Assembly (NCBI GenBank): GCA_039105265.1
Contig: JAPFFF010000050.1
Location: 1 to 64,000 of the forward strand
From: Tritrichomonas musculus
Lineage: Eukaryota > Parabasalia > Tritrichomonadida > Tritrichomonadidae
DNA: 64,000 bases
Reading direction: 5' to 3'
This document shows positions 19,424 to 31,556 of this stretch, one piece after another (the stretch's first letter is position 1; every line of letters begins with the position of its first letter). The translations under genes and the position numbers were made by a program. A model generated the notes under the pieces. The model had not been told where the DNA came from, made no database searches, and worked only from the letters and a program-made list of their open reading frames with translations.

Positions 19424-20209
19424 TTATTTTAAGAGTAAATTATTTGGATTATAAACAATGTTAACTCCATTGTTTCCATATGCTACCAATGGTTGGTAAT
19501 CAAAAGTAAATCCATCTTCGCTCCATGGTTTAGATTCAAAATCTTTTGTATAACATATTTTATTTGCTAAATTTAAAAGATCATCTACATATTGATGCTT
19601 TAATGGATAATTTTGGATATGATAATGCCCTGAGTATATTTCATCCCATTTTTCTTTGATTGATAATAAATATTCGAGAGTCTTGATCAAACATTCAAGT
19701 GGCAAATCCGAAAGTTGCATCCAGCATGTTATGTAGCCAATTGAATCTCCAACAAGTAAAAATTTTCCATTCTGATCAAGAAGTCCTATTGATCCTGCTG
19801 TGTGTCCAGGCATATCAATAACTTCAACATTACGATTTCCAAGATCAAAAACATAACCTTGGCTAATGTTTATAATATTGCCTTTATAGTTTGGAATGAG
19901 ATTTTCATCTTTTTTATTCATATAAATCGTATCAAATTCATCTATCGATCCAACATGGTCAGGATGACCATGAGTTATTGCAAGAACGTATGGCTTATGA
20001 ATAATTTTATTGATTATTGCTTTGAAATTTTTAATTCTATGTCCAGAATCAACTATCAGTGCTTTCTCTTCACCTTCTAGAATATATAACGAAACTGAAA
20101 CGCCTTGTTTTGTATGCAATAGCCAAAGATCTTCACGTGACTTATATCCAATAACAGCATCATCTTCAAATATTGGTTTTAGAAACTTTGGGAATCGACT
20201 TTGATCCAT
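19424..20209 (-). CDS. Metallo-beta-lactamase-fold hydrolase
   Basis: 261 residues, ATG at 20209. The full metal set is present: THGHPDH (His80, His82, Asp84, His85), PGHTAGS (His136), VGDS (Asp155) and SGHYH (His195), with ALIVDSG near 50-56. Spacing and length match the glyoxalase II-like/MBL group, which hydrolyses thioesters, lactones or phosphoesters at a two-metal site. The substrate cannot be told. No signal peptide. Such genes in trichomonads are often bacterial in character, so transfer is possible but not shown. Convergent with the RING gene (about 30 bases apart) and divergent from the MIF-like gene. Confidence 0.9.
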   Translation of the reverse strand: MDQSRFPKFLKPIFEDDAVIGYKSREDLWLLHTKQGVSVSLYILEGEEKALIVDSGHRIKNFKAIINKIIHKPYVLAITHGHPDHVGSIDEFDTIYMNKKDENLIPNYKGNIINISQGYVFDLGNRNVEVIDMPGHTAGSIGLLDQNGKFLLVGDSIGYITCWMQLSDLPLECLIKTLEYLLSIKEKWDEIYSGHYHIQNYPLKHQYVDDLLNLANKICYTKDFESKPWSEDGFTFDYQPLVAYGNNGVNIVYNPNNLLLK

Positions 20210-20471
20210 TTAAACACAAAATTGAATATATTCTTTACAATTCACTATCTCAAATTTTTTTGAGAACATTTTATACGATATTTTTTAATTCAATTTTATG
20301 AACATATCAATGTCAACAATGAATAATTTAATGCATTTGATTTTCCATTGGTCATTTATGAATTAAATTTTTAACAAAAAAAAAATATCTTATAAATTGG
20401 TTTCAAAAAAATTGAATTATTTCAATTGGAAATAAAAATGATCTCAAAATTCCAAAAATAATATGATTTGT

Positions 20472-20477
20472 TCATTT
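20472..20477 (+). promoter_or_regulatory. Initiator element of the MIF-like gene
   Basis: TCATTT matches the trichomonad initiator TCA-Py-T-(T/A). The expected start base A is 11 bases before the ATG at 20485, the normal very short leader. Confidence 0.55.
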
Positions 20478-20484
20478 TTATTTC

Positions 20485-20856
20485 ATGCCTCTTATAGACA
20501 TAAGAACCAACCAAAAATTGACAAGAGAGGAGAAGCGTTTATTAACTAGAAAGCTCACATCAGCTTTTGCTTCAAGTTCGAATGCTGAAGTTTCAAAAGC
20601 TATTCAATACTCAATTGAAGATTGCATTTATATGGATTTCCAAGGAAATGATGATGTTCCTACTGTATCTCTAGTTTTAAATATGAGTCCATATATCCCA
20701 GAAAGTGATCATGAAAAAATCATTCATGCATTTTTCCCAATTCTCACAGAAATCATGAAAGTGCCTAAAGAAAACATATACATATGCATTAGTGTACAGC
20801 CATATTGGGGTATTAATAATATATATATCAATGCTAATGAATATCTGAAAAAATGA
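20485..20856 (+). CDS. MIF / tautomerase-superfamily protein
   Basis: 123 residues starting MPLIDIRTNQKL. Pro2 becomes the N-terminal catalytic base after Met removal, and the TN strand matches MIF. The second half, ENIYICISVQPYWGINN, lines up with the MIF segment ending GWNNSTF, so the trimer-forming fold is probably kept. The length is typical for MIF (about 115). Parasite MIFs, including that of T. vaginalis, are secreted without a signal peptide and mimic the host cytokine; that role is inferred here. No MIF-type CxxC redox motif is seen at the usual place. Single exon with its own initiator site. Confidence 0.85.
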   Translation: MPLIDIRTNQKLTREEKRLLTRKLTSAFASSSNAEVSKAIQYSIEDCIYMDFQGNDDVPTVSLVLNMSPYIPESDHEKIIHAFFPILTEIMKVPKENIYICISVQPYWGINNIYINANEYLKK

Positions 20857-20917
20857 CTAAGATCATTTTAAAATGTTTTTTTTATAAGATTCATTAAAAC
20901 TCATCATTTTACCTAAG

Positions 20918-21400
20918 AAAATATTTTCTATTTTAATATATTAAAATCAAAACCTAAAGACATGATAATTATATTATAGCTGACCACTTTATGGTTTGTT
21001 ATGAATGTGATAAATGTCTATTATTCACAAATGCATATTTAAATCTGAAGTTTTGAGAAAAACATTAATTTTTTCATAAATTCACTAATTATTCATCGTT
21101 GTTGTTCTGCTTCTTGGAAATGCAAGTGCACTTAACAAGGAGTTGAACAAGATTACACTAAGGCTAGAGAATACTTTGAAAAAGGCGCTGAACATAATAA
21201 TGCTGACTCTTTTAATAGTCCAGGTCTTCTTTATAAAGATGGCCTTGGCGTTAAGTAAGATTATGCTAAAGCTAAAGAACACTATGAAAGATCCATTCAG
21301 CTAGGTAGCATAGATTCATTGGACAATCTTGGGAATTTGTACCTTGGTGGTTTATGTTTAACTCAAGATTTTTCAAAAGCATGAGAGTTGTTCGAAAAAG
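20918..21400 (+). repeat. Dispersed duplication, copy 1
   Basis: About 480 bases, including the non-coding leader and first two-thirds of the Sel1 pseudogene, match 58892-59345 closely in the same orientation. Confidence 0.8.
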
Positions 21401-21525
21401 CAATTGAAAATGGCAATAAAAAAGCACCTTTATCTTTAGGCTACATGTACATAAATGGAATAAGTTTTGAAAAAGATCAATACAAAGCCAATGATAATGC
21501 AAAGAAATATCTTTGTGCAAAATAA
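21136..21525 (+). pseudogene. Sel1-repeat pseudogene (copy 1)
   Basis: A single frame of 130 codons reads QGVEQDYTKAREYFEKGAE, then DYAKAKEHYERSIQLGS, DNLGNLYLGGL and LSLGYMYINGI, which are Sel1 units. It is interrupted by TAA after GVK (21256-21258) and by TGA after SKA (21382-21384), and has no start codon. The TAA is shared with the copy near 59.1 kb, so it predates that duplication. Confidence 0.75.
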
Positions 21526-22112
21526 TAAAAGCAAAAAATTAAAAATATGCATTAAGCATTAAATAGCTACTCATGGGAAAAAAAGATTGTTCGAATAATT
21601 TACATATAGTTGGTGGAAAAAACTGCGTTTTGAGGACAAAACTATGTTTTCTCGATGAATATTCAATATTTTTTAATAAAAGTTATATATAATCGCATTT
21701 CATATTAATACAAATTTATATACAGGTTTTTATCAATTTTATTGAACTTAAGCTTTGATAATATTATAATAAAAATTATTCTATAACATCAACATTTTTT
21801 TAATATTTCCTAATTTTTAAATTATCGCTTGAATATGCTATAAAATGGATAAAATATTTTTTAACAAATGTTGTTCAGTAAGGAAAACAATTATTTGTAT
21901 TAATATATATAAAGATACGGTAAAAAGCGGTTAACATCGGTAATAAGTGGTTAACAGTGAAGTGAAAGTATTCAAATTATAAATATGTAAATACTTGAAT
22001 ATTAGAATCGAAATTTGAATATTAGAATGAAAACAAATTTCGATTTCCTGATTGAAGAACTTTTTATCATAATCCAAATAAACGATTATTTATTTAAATG
22101 CTTAAATAAACA
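21526..22112. other. AT-rich stretch before the mariner-like element
   Basis: No firm gene. A frame at 22027-22110 (MKTNFDFLIEELFIII) could be the start of the ankyrin-BspA gene whose remains lie beyond the element, but evidence is thin. GGTTAACATCGG and GGTTAACAG near 21928-21956 form a short imperfect direct repeat. Confidence 0.4.
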
Positions 22113-22114
22113 TA

Positions 22115-23840
22115 CAGTCATTTATAAAATTCTGAGTGGTGATAAAATTCTGAGCGGAAAATTTAAAAAAATTTTTAATAAAAATTTTTTAATTTTGCAT
22201 TTTTCTTCGTATAGAAAGATTTAAACTATAAATGAAATATATCAATATATTAAGCATTTGATAAATAATATAAATAAATATAAAATAGCCATAAAAAATT
22301 GTAATTTGCGTATTTTTTCTATTAAAGATGATGAAAAAACAAAATCAAAATATTTGATCATATCATGTATTAACTTAAAACTAAATTGTAAAAATGACTT
22401 TTATATATAGTCTTTCATAACAAATGATAGTAAAAGTGTGGTTATCCGTATTAACATTTAGGAGAAAAATAGAATTTAAAAAAATTAATGTACGTTTAAA
22501 ATTAAGAAGAAATTTTAAAATGCTATAACCTCTATCATAGTTATTATATGAAAACTATATACCAGTAATTATATCTATTGGTATACAATTAATATATATA
22601 TATCAAAAAAAAAACTGCTTTTGTTACTTTAAGTGAGAATGTTTGTAGTTTCAAAATAAAGATCGAAATTATTTTTATATTTTAGCATTTAATATGCATA
22701 TTAATCATTTATTGACAAAATAAATTAACTATAACGATTATAAAACATGAAAAATATGCAAAATTAGATTTTTTCATCAAGATATTGATGCAACAAAGAT
22801 AAAAGTAATATAAACGTCAAAAATCATAAACGTATAGGAACTGGAATGAACAAATAGTTTTTTATTTTTTTTCTATTCTTTTGGGATCAAACAACTTATA
22901 TAATACTATATATTATGGTAAGATATGAATTATGATTAAAATTCATGTTTATCTTAGACTTTTTATCCATTGATAATATTATAATAATTGCTATCTATTT
23001 CTTTTTTTCATGGATTAAATCAGTTTTTATCTATGGATATATGATTGTTATTGGCTATGCAATTATTTTTTTCTATTTATTAAATATCTCCTATTTCCAA
23101 AAAAAAAAATTGATTCATTAACTGAAATTTGTAAATTTTCAGTAAATTATAAAATAATCTCAAATTTTACGTGAAAACAAAAACAAGTTTAATATATTTG
23201 CATTGTATAAATGTGATTAATGTTTTGGCTAATTTAATATTTTGAATATGGACATGCAGATTTCAAAAAAGCTCAAAATTGTTGAAGTAATTCTCTCAAA
23301 TTTGATTGTTGAAAGAAAATAGCGTTCTGACAGTTAAAAAGTATTGAAAATATTAGTATTATTTGATTTTTATGTTGAATAATTGGTTGATATAAAGACA
23401 TATTTTAAAAGCCTATATTACAGGAGTTATAGCATTTTAAAATTTCTTCTTAATTTTAAACGTACATTAATTTTTTTAAATTCTATTTTTCTCCTAAATG
23501 TTAATACGGATAACCACACTTTTACTATCATTTGTTATGAAAGACTATATATAAAAGTCATTTTTACAATTTAGTTTTAAGTTAATACATGATATGATCA
23601 AATATTTTGATTTTGTTTTTTCATCATCTTTAATAGAAAAAATACGCAAATTACAATTTTTTATGGCTATTTTATATTTATTTATATTATTTATCAAATG
23701 CTTAATATATTGATATATTTCATTTATAGTTTAAATCTTTCTATACGAAGAAAAATGCAAAATTAAAAAATTTTTATTAAAAATTTTTTTAAATTTTCCG
23801 CTCAGAATTTTATCACCACTCAGAATTTTATTAATGACTG
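22115..23840. mobile_element. Tc1/mariner-like foldback element, TA-flanked
   Basis: 1726 bp with two equal inverted arms of 415 bp (22115-22529 and 23426-23840) that are almost identical, flanked by TA (22113-22114 and 23841-23842). The ends read CAGTCATTNATAAAATTC. The phrase ATAAAATTCTGAGNGG occurs twice near each end, suitable for paired transposase-binding sites. The 896-bp centre has no transposase frame, so the element is non-autonomous. High arm identity suggests a young copy or arm-to-arm conversion. Confidence 0.8.
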
Positions 23841-23935
23841 TAATCATCATTTCTTTTAGAATTTTAAATATCAATATAATATATATCGTTTCAAAAATAC
23901 ATTTATTGTAAAATTTTATATTTATTTGCTTTATA

Positions 23936-25267
23936 AATAAATCAGCACTGCATATTGCGGTTGACCAAGGTAATGTCGAAATTGTCAAGTTATTATTAAG
24001 CCATCCAGAAATTGATATCAATCTTATCGAAGTTTTTTTTAAAAAATTATATTAATAAAATTGAGAATTATTCGTTTTAATAAAATTGGTTCTTTGGTTT
24101 TTAAATAAAATTCAATTCTATTGAATTTAAATTACATTCAAAATCGAATCTTTTTCAAATATAATTTTCGATCAAATTCATTTAAATATAATTTCAATTC
24201 ATACTTTAAAATGAAATTTAAAACATATAAAACATTTGTGATATTTGATTTTCGGTGATTAAATGCAATTTTCATTTGCTATTTTCAATAGAATTTCAAA
24301 AGTTATTTAATATTGTTTTCAATATTTATATTTTTGAATTGCATTCAAAAAGTAAATATTCAAATTATATTTCACTATAGAATTTATAAGATTTATATTT
24401 AGTTTTTAAAATCAAACTTCATTACATATAGCAATTCGAAAAGAAAATGTTGATATTGTAAAACTTTTATTAAATGACCAAAAAACTGATGTCAATTTTA
24501 AATCAATTTTATTTTTTGTTTCTAATTACATTTTAATGCAATTTTTGTTTTTTTATAAAATTGCAAATAAAATATTTTAAATAAAATTTCTATGGACTGG
24601 TTTTTAATTTAATTCAAACATTTTATTTTCAATGTAATTCAATATTAAAGTGTTTTAATTATGTTTTTCAACAAATAATAATTCTAATGAAATTTCGCAT
24701 ATATTTATTTAAATGGCATTTTTAATTTGAAATTTAAACACCATTTATACAATCAAATATTTTAATAAAGTTCATTTAATGCATATTGAATGAAGTTTCA
24801 AACTTATTTTAACAAAATTTGCAAAAAATTATTCATTACGTTTCAAAAATGTTTTTATTAATAAGACACCGCTTTATATTGCATATAAAAAAAATAATCA
24901 AGAAATTAATTCTCTTTTGCTTAACGATGAAAGAATTCGTTTTGGTGATGGAGTACTTTATGATTGTTTCTTTTTAAAACAAGTAGAGATACCTTCATTT
25001 ATAACAGAAATCGGTGAAAATGCATTTTTTGGATGCAAATCTTTAAAATCCATCCAAATCCCATCTTCAGTTACCAAGATTGGTGATTTTGCTTTTAAGG
25101 GATGTGAATCATTAACTCAAATATTTATTCCTTCATCAGTTATCAGCATTGGTAGCAATGTATTCGAAAATTGTCATTCACTCAAAGAAATTTCAATTCC
25201 ATTTTCTTTATCAGTTGGCAATTTGGGAATCGATGAAAAAGCTTTAAAAAAAAGAGCTGAATCTTAA
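23936..25267 (+). pseudogene. Fragmented ankyrin + BspA-like LRR gene
   Basis: Three coding islands: 23936-24034 (one ankyrin unit, KSALHIAVDQGNVEIVKLLL), about 24416-24508 (one unit, QTSLHIAIRKENVDIVKLLL), and about 24850-25267 (an ankyrin end, KTPLYIAYKKNNQEI, running straight into four BspA/LRR_5 units such as IPSSVTKIGDFAFKGCESL, then a stop). A/T-rich spacers of about 380 and 340 bases separate the islands and carry stops in all frames. No trichomonad splice signals (GTATGT or an ACTAAC branch) were seen at the edges. This is the same domain order as the gene at 36.3-39.5 kb. The mariner-like element sits just upstream. Confidence 0.6.
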
Positions 25268-28200
25268 ATTATATAAATGAATTGTATTTGGTTTTGATCA
25301 ATGCATATTCATTCTATATCTCTGAAATTGTATAAAAAAAAATATTCAAAACTTCATCTTTAAATATTTTTTCAAATTCAGATTCTTTTTTGACTGAATA
25401 TTGACTCACGCAAACAATCGAGTTGATATTGTCTGTTTTTAATCATTATAAAGAGTAAAAAGCCTCTGCCATATTTCTTCTGATCTGTTCATCCACAGTA
25501 TAATAACTCTGTTCAAAGGTTCTTCGAAACGCAGAAAAAGAAGCCAGCAAGCTGGTCAGCTCTCGGTCAGAGAGACCAAAAGCAAAACAGTTTCACAACC
25601 AAACTTTCTGATTGCTTAGACATTATTATCAATGAAGAAGAGTTTTGCCAATTTAAAAAAGAGACGTCGACATTATCAAAGCTATGCTTTCATCGCTTGA
25701 GTTTTTAATTTTATGAGTTTATATAACAAAAAATTCAATTTTCTCACAAAATTGTGAGGTCCAGTTTTTGGAAAGTAGTTTAAAATATTTTTGAATGTCA
25801 TGTTTTAAATTTTGAATGTTGTTAATCTGTTGATAAAATTTTTTTGAATTTCATTTTAGGTTGAAAATGACCAGTACCGATCAAAAAGACAGCATAATTT
25901 CTTTTAAAAATATCAGATGCCAAAAAGTGGTAACTGGTCATTTAAATCCTACGATTTAAATCTTTAAAAGGTCCGTTAAAGAATGTTAACGTTAACATTC
26001 ATATTTTAATGTTTGAGTTATGATCTCAAACAATGCATGTTACTCATATAAAGAAAAAGGATTTATCTGTCGACGAAGGATTTATCTGTCGACACAGACT
26101 AAATATTAAAGAAAAAGTCACGATATTACAATTAAATGTTTTAAAAAATCCAAATATGATATTTCTTTATTCAAACTTGAAAAAAAATCATCGAGTCGCA
26201 AGATTTCCCAAATAATGGAAATCGACGTCGACGCTGATTTTTGGATTATATGATAGACATCAGTCGATTAAAACGCGTCTATACTATTATCCTTTTATAA
26301 GAAATAAAATTTATTTTTTTCAACAAAAAAAAATCAATTCTAATATAGAAAAAATTGAAAAAATGATATGAAAAATAAACAGTGAAGAGGTATTCATGTT
26401 AAGTGACTTAACGTCTTTTTGGATTTTAGAAATGCATTAATTCAATGACTATTAGAGTATAAATATTCTAATTTATAAAAAAAACATATAATTGCTCTAT
26501 ATTATCTTTGGCAAGCATTGCATTGTTAAAATATAAGAATTTTATTTTTTCAGATATATTAGAATTATTAGACTTTTTTTTAATAAGGATTAAAAATTCT
26601 TAAAAATTTTAATAAATATATAAAGAATTAAATATTGAGTTGGCTTTATATCTCATTTTAATAAATTCGATATTTAAAAAAGCAAAGGATTTAACAAAAA
26701 AAAACAAAAGAATTAATAAAAATCCAACCCAATTTTTTTTCCAGCCTAGCTTTTTGCTTTTATTTTTAATATATTAATTATTGCGATTCATCTTAACATA
26801 AATTGCGATCAATAAGAAATTTATGTGTTTAATTTTGATAAAATTGGTTTCCAACAATATCGATGTTTTTTTTGGGTGCAAAACGTCAAAATGTTCAAAA
26901 ATCAAACAACAACAAAAAATAATAAATTGAAATTTTACAGATATTGGATAAAATATATATTTCTAAATACATATATATATATATAATAGAAAATGCCGAT
27001 AATTTGAATCAAATAATTTGCTAAACATTTAAATAATTCTATTAATATTCATTTTTTCTAACAAATAAATCAAAATTAGCTTTTTTTCAAAGGATTTCAC
27101 AAAAGTGATCACAAATTTTGTGAAAAACTAATATTTTTAAATAAATATTTTTTTTTTGAAATAAAAATAAGTTAATATCTAAATAATTTTTTATTTAAAA
27201 TATTATTAATCGATATATGTTTTAATTTATAATTATTTAATGTCAATATATATATATATTGAGATATTTTATATTGTTTTATAGAAAATCTTTCATTTAA
27301 AATTCCAAATAAATATCAAAATATATTGAAAATAGTTTTTTTTTCTCACAAAAAAATGCTTAAGCAATATCTTGAAAATAAACACATGGAATCATATAAA
27401 ATTTGTAATTTATCTTAATTACATATTTTAAAAATAAAATAAATAAGTTAGAATTAAATTGCTAGGCTAGTTTTCTTCGTGAATACCTCTAACAGTGATG
27501 TGAAAAAAATAAAAAAAATAAGTTTTAGCTTTTTCTTTATTTTTATATAAATATTAGTATATATTACATATGAAAAAAATGAAAATATCAAAAAGAAATC
27601 TATTTTTAGCATTCTTTTATAAAAAACAATAAAAAAAACTATCGTTATTTATTGAAAATTGAGAAATTGATCGCAAAAATAAACGTGCTCTTTATTTATC
27701 AATACGCACATCAGAGCAATATCTTAGCTGTAAAACAAAAAGAAACTAGATCTGAGGTCAGTATTAAACAGCAAAGGAGCCATATTATAAGGTTATTCAA
27801 TTATTCGCTTATTTGACGGATTTTAATCAAGAAATTAAAACGAAAAAATAGGTTCAAACAAATATCTTATGCTATTAATTATTTATTCAAAAGTGATGAA
27901 TCCAAATGTCAATAAGAAAATCGGAAGATCAAAGAAAAGAAAAAATAAAAATCAATATAATCGGTCAAATCAGTAAACCTAGATGAAAACATACAGTAAA
28001 AGCATAGAATAGAGCAAGTATTTGATGTTTTATACTTAATTAAAAAATTTTTAACATTATAATTTTTTTTTTTTTTATTTTTCTCATTATTTACCAAAAA
28101 AAAAGCTATTATCAATTATCGTAATCATATATACACGAATTGATTCATGTTTTGTGTTGATATTTAAACTTTTTTTTGTGATTTCGCAAAATATGTGTTT

Positions 28201-29478
28201 TTTTCTCCGAATAATCAGAAATTATTATCAATGTGGTATTTAAAAGATATTATACGTGATGATTTTATAATTAATTGTAGGAAATAAGAAGAATAATCTA
28301 ATTTTTCTTAGTTTGAAATTTTGGCGGGATTTTTCATTCAAAAAAAAGCATTTTTACATAAAAATCTTTCTCATATATTTATTTTTTCTGCTTTTAAGTA
28401 CTGCCAAATGATAGATATAAAAAAGTTATATTTATATAAAAAAATTCAGAAGATAATCTTAACCACAGAGCCAGAGTCGACATTTATTTCCTTCGTCGAC
28501 GGTTTTTTCCGCCTTCTTTATCTTCTTTTTCTTTTTTTTTTAATATTTTAAAAAAAAAAAAAAAAATATGTTATTTTGTGTAACTAAGGTTTTGAGAAAC
28601 CGCTCAAAAATTCTGAAATTTGAATCCCCCTTTCAAATTAAACTCAATTATTTGAGAGGGGAATGTAAATGCCTTCTAAAACGTTCCAGTAAATAATTAA
28701 GATAATATCATTATTACCATTATATTATTCACTCCAAAGTGGAAATGATATATGATATCTTTTTGAGTGAAAAAAAAAGAAATAGGTTTTTATTAAGATT
28801 ATTATATTAATTTTCACTAACCTATAGTTTTCTAATCAACCTCAAAATAATGATATATTAAGACCATTTTTATTCATTTTACATATTTACTTCAGATTTT
28901 TAGCTTTTATTATAATTATTTAATTCTTTAATTAATTCCAAGTTTGATATTTTATGTAAAAAACAGTTTTATTACTATATAATGAGTACACATGTATGAT
29001 ATAGATGAGTTAAAAATCTTACTATACATTTAATTATAGTAAAAATAAGAAATGCTTCTTATTTTGTCGATTACTTCTATTAAAAAAGAGATTTTTAAAT
29101 TTTAGCACAGATTTATCAACTCATATGTTTTGTCGAAATATAATAGCTATAAAATATATATTAATATTTAATTCAGATAAGAATTAACTTTTGCATAATT
29201 TGTTCAATTGATATAATTTTCCATAATATTTTCAAATTATTTATAATATTATATTACTAATATTAATAATTTATTTTTAAATGTAATAAGCTAGTACAAA
29301 TTAAAATATTTAATATTATATAAAATTGATTTTGTATATTTTACAAATTATATTTTCAATTAAAAATCGGTTATTAAAAACCCTACTATCAGTCAGATAA
29401 ACTCATTGATTTTTTTCAATTAGATGACTGAATTTTAAAAGATAAACAACTTTTTGAAAATTATCACAGAATTTTAAA
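25268..29478. other. 4.2-kb AT-rich region, no supported gene
   Basis: Mostly A/T. A less A/T-rich island at about 25490-25720 has a basic, once-coding look (KRRKRSQQAGQLSVRETKS) with stops. GTCGAC words recur at 26050-26240 and near 28475-28500, including a tandem repeat of GGATTTATCTGTCGAC at about 26059-26095. A hairpin lies at 28625-28662. No complete gene or RNA is supported. Confidence 0.5.
28625..28662. other. GC-rich hairpin in AT-rich spacer
   Basis: TCCCCCTTTCAAAT and ATTTGAGAGGGGA can pair over 13 bases around a short loop. It stands out from its surroundings, but no function is apparent. Confidence 0.4.
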
Positions 29479-31467
29479 ATGAGTCAAACGCCAGGTTCAA
29501 AAGATATTATCTCTATTAATCAAGATAATATTATATATTCTATTTCTGATGAAGAAAAAAAAGCATTTGTTATTGGAAATGATCAAGCGAATGGAGACAT
29601 TTTAATACCAAGAGCCATAATTTACGAGTCAAATGAATATTTAGTAACTAAAATTTTAAAAAATTCATTTGAAAATGCAAAAACAATCAAATCAGTTCAT
29701 TTTGCAGTTGACTCCGAGATTAATACAATTGAAGAAAATTCTTTCAAAAATTCATCAATAGAAACTATCTCAATTCCACCTCACGTAACTTTTATCAGCA
29801 AAAACGCTTTTATTCAGTGCACAAAACTCCAAGAAGTTTTCATTCCAGATAATTCAGAACTAAAAATGATTGATAGCCGAGCTTTTTATGGTACAAATAT
29901 AGAAAAGTTTACAATTCCACCTCATCTCACTATTATTGGTGAATATACCTTTGCATACTGCAAGAAACTTAAAAGATTAGAAATTCCAGCCAATTCTGAG
30001 CTTCAGTCATTTGATCAATATTCGTTTTTTGGAACCTCATTTGAAACCTTTACAGTTCCCCCTCATCTCAAGTTTATTGGGGCACGAGCATTTTGCCGAT
30101 GCAAATATCTTCATTCTTTTGAAATTCCAGAAAATTCAGAACTTCAGAAAATTGAGATGGAAGCTTTTGCACACTCTCCAATTGAAAGTCTAACTTTTCC
30201 ATCGCATTTAATTGAACTTGATGAAAGATGGGGTCAATATATGAAATTGAAAAAAGTGTCAGTTTCATCAAAAAACAACGGAAATTATAAAATATACGAC
30301 GACAAGTTCATTTTAGGAAAGTCGTCAAAAGAAAAAAATGATTATGATGTCTTAGTTATTTCTGTTCATACAATTGAAAAAGCAACGATTCCTGATTTTG
30401 TAGAATTCATCAGTCCATCCTCGTTTTTTGGGTGCCAACATCTTCGCGAGGTTGAATTTTCAAAGAATTCAAAACTCCGATCAATAGGAAGATGTGCATT
30501 TGTTAATTCAATTTTTGAAAGCTTTACAATTCCACCTCACCTCACTTTTATTGGAGAATATGCGTTTGCCTCTTGCCCGAAATTGATCAAAATTGAAATT
30601 CCTGAAAATTCGGAACTTAGAACGATTGGGAAAAAAGCTTTTTATAACTCAAAAATTGAATGCTTAGAAATTCCAAAAAGCGTCATTGAACTCCAAGATG
30701 ATTGGTGCTACTGTGCCTACAAATTGACGAAAGCAAAGGTTCATCCGAATAATCCACGCTATTCAATGCATAATGACAAGCTGATGATTGGCAAGTCATC
30801 GATTGATCTGCAAAATCATGATGAAATTGTTTTCGCCAATCGTGACATTGAATTCGTTCAAATTCCGAAATTTATTAAGATAATTAAAAAATCAGCTTTC
30901 CTTCAAAGTAAAGTTCGTAAAGTTGAAATTCCAGCTGATTCGGAATTGAGGATAATTGATGATTTCGCATTTGGTGAAACACCAATTGTGAGGTTTACAA
31001 TTTCACATCACATCACTGAAATTGGTAAATGGGCTTTTAATCCATGCAAACAGCTTAAATATTTTGAAGTTCCGTTTGATTCTGAATTGAAGTCGATTGG
31101 TGACAATGCATTTAGTGAAGCACCAATTGAAAGGTTTACAATTCCACGTCACCTCACAATAATTGGCAAAGAAGCTTTTTCAAAGTGCGCAAAGCTTCGA
31201 AGAATTGATGTTCCAAATGATGCAGAATTGCAGACAATTGGTGAATGCGCATTTGATCGGACATCGATAGTGAGCTTTGTCATTCCACCTCGTATCAAGC
31301 AAATTGAAAGAGAAGCTTTTGCTTTTTGTCGATGTTTACAGATAGTCGAAATAGCAGAAAATTCAGCTTTGAAGACCTTTAATTTGAATATTTTCTGTGA
31401 TTTATATTATAAAACTGAAGTGTATGCTCAGCCATCACAAATAATGAATTTTATAAAGGAAGAATAA
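29479..31467 (+). CDS. BspA-like leucine-rich repeat (LRR_5) protein
   Basis: 662 residues, ATG at 29479. From about residue 40 it consists of LRR_5/TpLRR units of two alternating kinds: one like PPHLTFIGEYAFASCPKL and one like NSELRTIGKKAFYNSKIE. Two blocks (near 255-300 and 415-460) replace repeats with a non-repeat insert (KYDDKFILGKSS-like, NDKLMIGKSS). No signal peptide, membrane span or C-terminal tail is found; it ends IMNFIKEE. Surface BspA proteins of trichomonads usually carry a C-terminal span, so this soluble form may be intracellular or released. The repeats form a curved solenoid for binding. The ORF is intact. The nearest neighbours are repeats. Confidence 0.85.
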   Translation: MSQTPGSKDIISINQDNIIYSISDEEKKAFVIGNDQANGDILIPRAIIYESNEYLVTKILKNSFENAKTIKSVHFAVDSEINTIEENSFKNSSIETISIPPHVTFISKNAFIQCTKLQEVFIPDNSELKMIDSRAFYGTNIEKFTIPPHLTIIGEYTFAYCKKLKRLEIPANSELQSFDQYSFFGTSFETFTVPPHLKFIGARAFCRCKYLHSFEIPENSELQKIEMEAFAHSPIESLTFPSHLIELDERWGQYMKLKKVSVSSKNNGNYKIYDDKFILGKSSKEKNDYDVLVISVHTIEKATIPDFVEFISPSSFFGCQHLREVEFSKNSKLRSIGRCAFVNSIFESFTIPPHLTFIGEYAFASCPKLIKIEIPENSELRTIGKKAFYNSKIECLEIPKSVIELQDDWCYCAYKLTKAKVHPNNPRYSMHNDKLMIGKSSIDLQNHDEIVFANRDIEFVQIPKFIKIIKKSAFLQSKVRKVEIPADSELRIIDDFAFGETPIVRFTISHHITEIGKWAFNPCKQLKYFEVPFDSELKSIGDNAFSEAPIERFTIPRHLTIIGKEAFSKCAKLRRIDVPNDAELQTIGECAFDRTSIVSFVIPPRIKQIEREAFAFCRCLQIVEIAENSALKTFNLNIFCDLYYKTEVYAQPSQIMNFIKEE

Positions 31468-31522
31468 TATAATAAAAAACTTATTATATACCTTTATAAA
31501 ATTCATTATTTGTTTTTAATAA

Positions 31523-31556
<34 letters not shown>

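Noticed and set aside
22015-22224. Plus-strand ORF running into the mariner-like arm
   Set aside because: Its second half is the inverted-repeat arm and the same residues recur inverted at 23.7 kb. Only the first 28 codons could be host-derived.
24035-24850. Spliceosomal introns between ankyrin islands
   Set aside because: No GTATGT-like donor or ACTAAC/AG acceptor at the edges, and a stop lies just before the second island. Kept only as an open question.
26033-26215. Plus-strand ORF with GTCGAC words
   Set aside because: Contains a simple tandem repeat and has no recognisable domain.
28321-28551. Plus-strand ORF
   Set aside because: Low-complexity Phe/Leu/Lys translation of T- and A-runs.
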